NCBI GenBank assembly: GCA_020631735.1
Contig: CM036197.1
Coordinates: 45,865,880-45,929,879 of the forward strand
Origin: Saccharum officinarum
Taxonomy: Eukaryota; Streptophyta; Magnoliopsida; Poales; Poaceae
Reading direction: 5' to 3'
Length of the DNA: 64,000 bases
Below are positions 57,970 through 64,000 of the stretch, in pieces. Numbering within the stretch: position 1 is the first letter of the stretch; every line of letters begins with the position of its first letter. The notes beneath the pieces were generated by a model, which did not search any database, was not told the DNA's origin, and saw only the letters and a list, made by a program, of their open reading frames with translations. A program made the position numbers and the translations under genes.

Positions 57970-59289
57970 CTCTCTCTGTCCTTGAATAAATATATTTTTA
58001 GAGTTGTCTTAAGTCAAAATTTTTAAACTTTAACCGAATTTCTTGAAAAATGTTAAGACTTATGGTATCAAATTATTATTATTAGATTTATCATATAATA
58101 TATTTTTCATAAGATGCTCATTTTATAATATAGATGTTGTTTGCCCGATACCTGGATTAGGGGTACCCGAAACCAACGATTAAAAGAAGCAAACCCCCGA
58201 GGAATTCGCGTCCTGAAACCCCTTAAAAAAGTCGAACCAAGGCTCTCCTGCGCGGTAACACCGAGCTCAACCCGCGTACGAATGGCGATACCAGCACACC
58301 CTCGACTGAGTTCCGACTCGCACGAGGCCCGCTCGAGGGGAGGCCTCGACCCCAGAAAATCTCCAACTCGCACGACCTGGGGTCGGGCCCGTCGACCCCT
58401 CCTCATCCACCTACTCGCAGACAAGGCATTAAATGCAGCCACTTCCGCATACGTGGCTACAGCAGCACCAGCATGGGAGCAGTACCAACGTCTAATCCTA
58501 CCTTTTACTGCCCATCTTGGGATGAACGGTAAAAGGCTACCACTATACTCACCACGTTGGGCACTGTTCTACCTCCGATGCCTCCTCGAGGCACAATACG
58601 ACGACCATCATATCTCAGGGTTTCTGGGGTTCGGCCTTATCCGTTCCTCGTCGACCCCCTCTGCTATGTCTCGACCAGCCCTGGAGCACCGCCGGTCAAT
58701 AAAGGAACAACGCCCGCACGTCGACTACAGGGGGTCGCACGCCCGCCACAGGACCCAGAGTTTTTCACCGTCCCGTCATCAACATCACCGCGACATCCCA
58801 GGGATGGCCGGCCTTTACCGGGGCACGTCGCTACAGCAACCTCAACAGCGCCCATTGCACCTTCTCCTCCAAGGCACCACCCTAGGGTTTTTGGTGCACC
58901 TCGGCCTCCACTTGAGTCTATAAAAGGGGAGGCAGAGGGTTCTCCCTGGAGGAGATCAAGAGATCACAAGCAATACTCCATTTTTCTTTCTCTTCCTTGA
59001 GACTTGGGATCGGTTCTTTCTCTCACAGCTTGTAACCTCTACACAAGCACTTTGGTGCAAGAAAATACAACACTCTCATCTTCCCCGCTGGACGTAGGGC
59101 CTTCTCTGCCCGAACTAGGATAAATCCCCGTGTATTCTTTTTGCATCACCATCCGGATTAGGGAGCACGCAGCACAAATTCACTCGTCGGCTTAGGGCCC
59201 TCCCGGATCCGAACACCGACATTGTTACTCTTTCCTATGAAGTCAGTCAAACTTATTCTAGGAATTGATTTATTTAGGGATAGATGGAG
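57970..59289. mobile_element. Stowaway MITE split by a solo LTR
   Basis: Left end CTCTCTCTGTCCTTGAATAA and the reverse complement of the right end, CTCCATCTATCCCTAAATAA, are the Stowaway (Tc1/mariner) inverted repeats, with TA on both outer sides (57968-57969 and 59290-59291). Its own sequence is about 235 bp (57970-58141 and 59227-59289). The middle is the solo LTR, which therefore arrived later. Confidence 0.82.
58142..59221 (+). mobile_element. Solo LTR of the Tat family, target duplication TTGTT
   Basis: Starts TGCCCGATACC and ends GAACACCGACA; it is the reverse complement, with clear divergence, of the Tat LTRs at 18648-19715 and 31913-32982. TTGTT lies immediately on both sides (58137-58141 and 59222-59226), proving one insertion followed by LTR-LTR recombination. 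TATAAAAGG at 58919-58927 on the plus strand matches the promoter box of the full element, so this LTR could send transcripts rightward, toward 59.2-60 kb and the CAD-like gene beyond. Confidence 0.92.
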
Positions 59290-59291
59290 TA

Positions 59292-59788
59292 TATCATTTT
59301 TAGCCAAAACTTGTAATCTCTGATTTTGCTCGATGTTTGTTTGTGGCCATAAAGTTTAAGCAGCCCAGTTTGTTCTGTACCGTAGCATTGATGGTTCCTT
59401 TCGTTCTTGTGAGCATGTCTATATGCCTCTGTATTGCACATGTCGACATTTGAGTACTGCAAGCCCGAACAGTGAAAGAAGAGAGATTTATTTAAGAACC
59501 ATTCATCTGCGACTCTGAAACTGCTGCATTCTTTCTAAAGCTGGTGGATGCAAAGATGAGTTTGCTGGGCTGAAAATAAACGGTTAAAAGTACTGTTGAC
59601 TGATTTATGTAAGAGAAAAATACTACTGGCTGGCTGAAAATAAGTAGCTGAAAGCTCAAGCGAATAGGCTGAAGGTTACGAAAGCATAATTGAAGACAAG
59701 AATTAGACTGATTGGAATGGACGAATCATTATCTATTTTAGATTTATGCCACTATCTTGGATTCCAAGAACAGACCGCCCTGAGCTAA
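59292..59788. other. AT-rich DNA with a MITE fragment
   Basis: About 59560-59672 shows the words 'gggctgaaaataa', 'agtactgttgactgattt', 'gagaaaaatact', 'ggctggctgaaaataag' and 'caagcgaataggctg' of a common grass MITE with GCTGAAATAAG ends. It is incomplete. No gene seen. Confidence 0.5.
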
Positions 59789-60780
59789 GTGATATCTCAA
59801 CTTTTCACATCCGGGGGCTCCAACACCGGCACCAGTAGCCTCACATTCTTGGCTTCGCCGAAGCAGCCGTTGACGTCCATGGGCTCCACTGCCAGCGGCT
59901 GCGAGGCGCCCTTGATGCTCACCGGCGCAGCACGCTCGTGTTGGCCACGTTCTTCGTCACCTTCACGTTGCCCACCTGGGTCCCGCCCTGCAGCACCGAG
60001 AAGGAAACAGAGCAGGAGGCAGCAGAGGAGCAGCAGTACGAGGATGCCAACGACAATGAGTACGAGCTCCTTCCTGCTGAACTTACGCCCCCTGCGCGGC
60101 GCGGGGGACGGGGACGCCGTGCAGGGTGTGGAAGCAGACTATGCACAGAGGGCCGTGAAATGTGGCGGGATCGCGCCCTCCGTGACGCGGAGCGCGACGG
60201 GGTCGGGGGACTCGGCGTGCAGCGACCCGAACAGGAGGTCCGGCGCGACCCGAACGGGAAGTCCCAGAACGCCGCGGACGGCGAGTCCGGCGCTGTCGCC
60301 GCGGCACGCGGGTTGCTGGTGACGGTGGCGGCCGCCGCGCGGACGACGACGCTGCGCCTATGGCCGTGAGAGCAGCGGCGGTCCGCGTGCGCCGTTCTTC
60401 TTCTCACTCGCCGACGCCGCGGAGTGCGCCGCGCACGACTTCCGACTGCGGTGCGCCGCCACGTGCGCGGCCGGCGCCGGGGTGGTGGAGGTGGTGTCCG
60501 TGGTGGATCGGCGCCGTCGGCCACGGCGTCGCGCTGGCAACCCCATGGCGGCCGCCATCTGCACGGCGAGATCCGTATCCTCGACGGCACGACGACCAAC
60601 AGCCAGGAACGCGGCGTCGAACACGGCGAAGGGGCACGGCGTCCGCGACCACGGTAGCCGGAGCAGCGCCAAGAGCGGAGGTCCATGGCGAGGTGAAGCG
60701 GAGGTCCGGGGCACGGCGACGCGAGCGCGGCGAGGCTAGGCGTCCACGGGCGGGCTCTGTCTGACGGAAGGAGGCGGAAT
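59789..60780 (-). other. GC-rich stretch, unresolved, possibly a decayed gene on the minus strand
   Basis: Strong GC content and long overlapping frames in several phases (60686-59919, 60979-60404, 60714-60358 minus; 59789-60322 plus). On the minus strand pieces look protein-like in different frames: LLFGSLHAESPDPVALRVTE near 60220, then a hydrophobic, membrane-helix-like run LVLIVVGILVLLLLCCLLLC near 60020-60070, then VSIKGASQPLAVEPMDVNG near 59870. They do not share one frame. This suggests an old gene with a single transmembrane helix broken by indels, or a chance effect of GC richness. I recognise no family. Confidence 0.3.
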
Positions 60781-61587
60781 TGACGTCCGTATGTATTTCT
60801 GTAGACATACGTGGCTGACAGTGGGCTCTTCTACGTGGTCGGCGTAGAAAATGGCATAGACAGAGGAGAAATGGAATTATAACGCCGGATCTCCGAATAG
60901 ACGAATAGTAATGGCGTTTTTCTAAACTCGTAGAATTATAATGGCGTGGATAAAGGAAAAAAAAACTTTTATCTTCCATACAGTCTCTGAACTCGATCCC
61001 AAACTTCCGTCTTCACGGAATCTGCCGTGATCCAACACAACTCTGAGTTCTCTCCACAAATTCTTGCTTAAACTCCCTCAATTCCACTTCTAGTTATCAC
61101 TGATCGTGACATAAAAGAAGTGGGTCGCGCTCGCCTGCCTGATGGATCCTGAATTCCTGATCCCGTTAGCTGAAGGCGACAAATCAAAGGAAATTAATGA
61201 TTAAGGATTGACGCATGCGCTGATGCGCCGCTCAACCCGTTTAATCAACGATGAAGCCCCGTGAGTCAGGTCTAGGACGTCACTGCTGTCGCCACCGTCT
61301 CCAATAGTCCAATCCATCACCGTCCCTCCATCCAGCAGGCATGGTACAAAAAGCTCCTCGCCGTCGGGTGCTCCCCATATCCCAGTGACCGCGCTTGCCT
61401 GCCGCCCGTGCATCGTGGAGAGTTTCCTCGACCTCTGTCTCGGTGCTTTGCTCAGGCTCCAGGTAACAATCTCGCTGCCATCAGTTCATTGAGCACGCAC
61501 AGGCTATCTAAAATTTCCCTGCTTCTGTTACAGCTGAACCATTCTGTCCACTGACTTGGCTCGAATCGATTCTGCAGTTCAACTTCA
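60781..61587 (+). promoter_or_regulatory. Upstream region of the CAD-like gene
   Basis: About 800 bp without a supported gene. The minus frame 61413-61201 has no recognised domain. I see no clear TATA box and no ACCTACC-type lignin promoter element close to the start. The 5' untranslated leader probably lies within about 61490-61587. Confidence 0.35.
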
Positions 61588-64000
61588 ATGGCTGCTGAAT
61601 CAGATCACGGCAACTGCGATGCTTGGGCGGCGCGAGATCCTTCTGGGGTTCTCTCACCATACAAGTTCAACCGCAGGTGGTCCTCGTTTGCTGAAAAGCT
61701 CTGCATCAATTTTATCACTTGTTAGAAACTCTGAATACTGCTGTCTTCTTTTATGCTAGAATTCTTTGGAGTATATGCTCGTACCGCCCGTATTGTTTCC
61801 ATGCCTTTACATATACATCATGTTTGGTTGTCAGTGTGTTTTGTGGCTATTTTAAATGAAAATATCAAGTGCGGAACAAGTAGTCCAGGTATTTTCGCTT
61901 GTGGTGTGTCAAACTAACTTAATCTTGAAATTTGCACGGCGCGTGTTGCTTTACACAGGCGTGTGCAGTCTATTGTCACTTGTCTTTTCTGCAGCTAGCT
62001 TATTGGTTCCATTTTCATAACGTCTTCTTATGAGAGCTACTATGAGTACAATAATTTTTCAGAGCAGTGCAAAGCAGCGACGTTTCATTGAAGATCATAT
62101 ACTGTGGAGTCTGCTATGCTGACGTCATTTGGACACAAAATAAGCATAATGATTCACAATATCCTTTGGTTCCTGGGTAAGTTTTTTCAGAGCAATATAT
62201 ACATTGAATCCCTCGGAGGAAAAAAAAAGAACATCATAGTTAGGAGTGCTGATTAAGTGATGCCCATTGTCTAAAAGTGGTGTTTGTACTATATATTAAT
62301 TTGTGCAGGCATGAGATAGCTGGGGTTGTAACTGAGGTTGGTACAGATGTCAAAGGCTTTAAAGTGGGTGACCATGTAGGTGTGGGAACCTATGTGAACT
62401 CATGCCGGGATTGTGAGAACTGCAATAGCTCTCTAGAGAACTATTGCCCAAAATCAGTTTTTACTTTCAACAGAATTGATACTGATGGAACTATCACAAA
62501 GGGGGGCTACTCCACTCACATTGTAGTCCATGAAAGGTAAGGCAGTACCATTTTAGTTGGATGTGCAAACAAGATTTTTTTTTGATAAAAGGTAATTTTA
62601 GGGATGAAAACAGACTTCAATTTTACTTTGTTCCACTGTAATTTCATATGCCTATGTAATCATACTGTGTAGTCTCTTATGGGAGGTGAGTAAAATTTGT
62701 GTTATTGCTGTCCAGCTATTTTTATCGAAATCAATAGATGATGAAAGAATAATATATACGGCCCATATAAGTTATACCTTGATCCTGGTTCAAGTTCAAT
62801 ACAACTTTTCTATAAGGTAAAATTTTCTGTTGATTATTAATTGACATTTTAGGTACTGCTTCAAAATACCCGATGGCTACCCTTTGGCAAAGGCAGCACC
62901 TCTTCTATGTGCTGGAGTCACTGTTTATACTCCAATGGCGCGACACAACATGAACCAACCTGGAAAGTCACTAGGAGTCATTGGACTCGGTGGTCTGGGT
63001 CACATGGCAGTGAAATTTGGTAAAGCCTTTGGTCTCAAGGTCACAGTTTTCAGTACAAGTGAATCAAAGAGAGAAGAAGCCATTAGCCTCCTTGGAGCAG
63101 ATAATTTTGTTATATCATCAGACACACAACAGATGGAGGTACTGAACATTGCACAATATCAACATACCTAGTACTTGATAGTTCCAAAATATGAGACAAT
63201 TTAGTTTTGTACTTTTGTCTTAAGTCAAACTTCTCGAATCTTGATCAAAATTATGACCATGGACAGTTTCTTATGTTGAAAATAAAGATATGTTGCTAAA
63301 TAATGTTTGTTCTGCTTAACCTGAAAATTGATTGTGACTATGGGTGTGTTCACTTCCCATGCAAACCCAAAATATTTCCTCTTCCACCCATCACATCAAA
63401 TATTTAGACACATGCATGGAGTATTAAATGTAGGTAAAAAAATAACTAATTGCACAGTTTATCTGTAAATGTCGAGATGAATCTTTTGAGCCTAGTTACT
63501 TCATGGTTGGATAATATTTGTCAAATAACAACGAAAAATGCCACAGGAACTTTTCACCTACTTTTCACCAACTAAACACACCTTATATTGATCTCTTGCT
63601 TTTGCAGTCCCTGAAAAACTCCCTGCACTTCATAGTTGACACTGCTTCTGGTGACCATCCATTTGATCCATATCTCTCACTCCTTAAGGTTGGCGGTGTG
63701 ATGACCATAGTGTGCTTTCCAAGTGAGATCAAAATGCACCCTGCAAGCCTCAACCGTGGTAATTCTCTGTTCTGAAACTTGTGTAGTGAAAATATATATA
63801 AATGTGGTAACATAAGCTAAATAATTTAGATTACCTGAACTTTTTTTCTTTTAGGTGGGCGGACCTTGTCTGGTAGTATTGTTGGAGGTACAAAAGACAT
63901 CCAAGAAATGGTTAACTTTTGTGCAGAGAACAAAATCTATCCAGAGATTGAGATCATCAAGATGGATTATATCAACGAGGCTCTTGCGAGGCTTGTCAAT
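61588..64000 (+). CDS. CAD: Cinnamyl alcohol dehydrogenase-like protein, six exons visible, 3' end outside window
   Basis: Exons are 61588-61676, 62063-62176, 62309-62536, 62853-63138, 63608-63758 and 63855 to the window end, all with GT-AG borders and an unbroken frame. The product is a zinc-dependent medium-chain dehydrogenase, which in CAD enzymes reduces cinnamyl aldehydes to alcohols with NADPH for lignin or defence compounds. Catalytic zinc ligands are the cysteine in YCGVCYADV, the histidine and glutamate in GHEIAG and the cysteine in LLCAGVTVY. The structural zinc site is the four cysteines of [17 protein letters not shown]. The nucleotide loop is [13 protein letters not shown], followed by VFSTS, as in NADPH-using CADs. 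About 338 of the usual 355-365 residues are visible; the last part of the C-terminus is missing. The start [20 protein letters not shown] resembles grass CAD-like paralogues rather than the main lignin CAD, so the exact substrate is open. Confidence 0.93.
63342..63583. mobile_element. MITE in intron 4 of the CAD-like gene, target duplication TAT
   Basis: Ends GGGTGTGTTCACTTCC and CCAACTAAACACACCT are inverted repeats, with TAT on both sides (63339-63341 and 63584-63586). Its 242 bp and internal landmarks ('cacatcaaatatttagac', 'catgcatgg', 'cgagatgaatcttt') match the MITE at 17067-17307. It stops about 25 bp before the exon 5 acceptor, so it supplies part of the sequence where the branch point would lie. 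Confidence 0.88.

Noticed and set aside
59919..60979. Long Arg/Pro-rich ORFs on the minus strand as real proteins
   Set aside because: Several overlapping frames of similar length exist in both strands of a GC-rich region, the signature of low stop-codon frequency rather than coding.
63187..63300. Possible second Stowaway relic in CAD intron 4
   Set aside because: The 'ttgtcttaagtcaaacttctc' type wording resembles Stowaway interiors, but neither terminus nor a TA duplication could be found, so it is not listed as a feature.

Overview
The window looks like a grass nuclear genome, probably a panicoid/Andropogoneae species of the sorghum, sugarcane, Miscanthus or maize kind. This rests on dense nested LTR retrotransposons of the Tekay, Tat and Sirevirus types, many small MITEs, a plant cinnamyl-alcohol-dehydrogenase gene with GT-AG introns, and a grass-type F-box gene. 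I see no bacterial, phage or CRISPR content. The exact species cannot be read from the sequence alone.

Layout. 1-4265: a MITE end, a GC-rich island of unclear nature (about 980-2066) and AT-rich DNA. 4271-15954: a young, nearly complete Ty3/gypsy chromovirus of Tekay type on the minus strand, with 2.74-kb LTRs, an exact AACCA target-site duplication (TSD), an initiator-Met tRNA primer site, an accessory ORF upstream of gag, then gag and pol. 15960-18642: AT-rich DNA with two MITEs. 18648-32982: an older Tat-lineage Ty3/gypsy element on the minus strand. Its gag-pol is broken by many stops and frameshifts, and an intron-bearing antisense gene (aORF) with its own TATA box lies between pol and the 3' LTR. 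32983-33950: a MITE and the 5' flank of an F-box gene.

33951-55878 is the most complex part. An F-box gene is cut in two, with its 5' quarter at 33951-34239 and the rest at 55017-55878. The 20.8 kb between them is a stack of insertions: a long gypsy-like LTR (34240-55015) carrying a 400-bp solo LTR (34665-35064, TSD CCAAA) and a Sirevirus-type solo LTR (38435-53152, TSD GCATG); inside the latter a second Sirevirus-type solo LTR (39686-51947); and inside that a full Sirevirus (39859-50227, TSD ACCGC/ACTGC). One of these LTRs carries a 31-bp patch identical to the F-box 3' flank 3.6 kb away, a likely templated repair scar.

55879-61587: non-coding DNA with a Stowaway MITE that was itself hit by a solo LTR of the same type as the Tat element (58142-59221, TSD TTGTT), and an unresolved GC-rich stretch (59789-60780). 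61588-64000: the first six exons of a cinnamyl alcohol dehydrogenase-like gene, apparently intact but cut off by the window end, with a MITE in intron 4.

Only the CAD-like gene looks like a functional host gene. Nearly everything else is mobile DNA or host sequence broken by it. All alignments, ages and identities here were made by eye; no database search was run.
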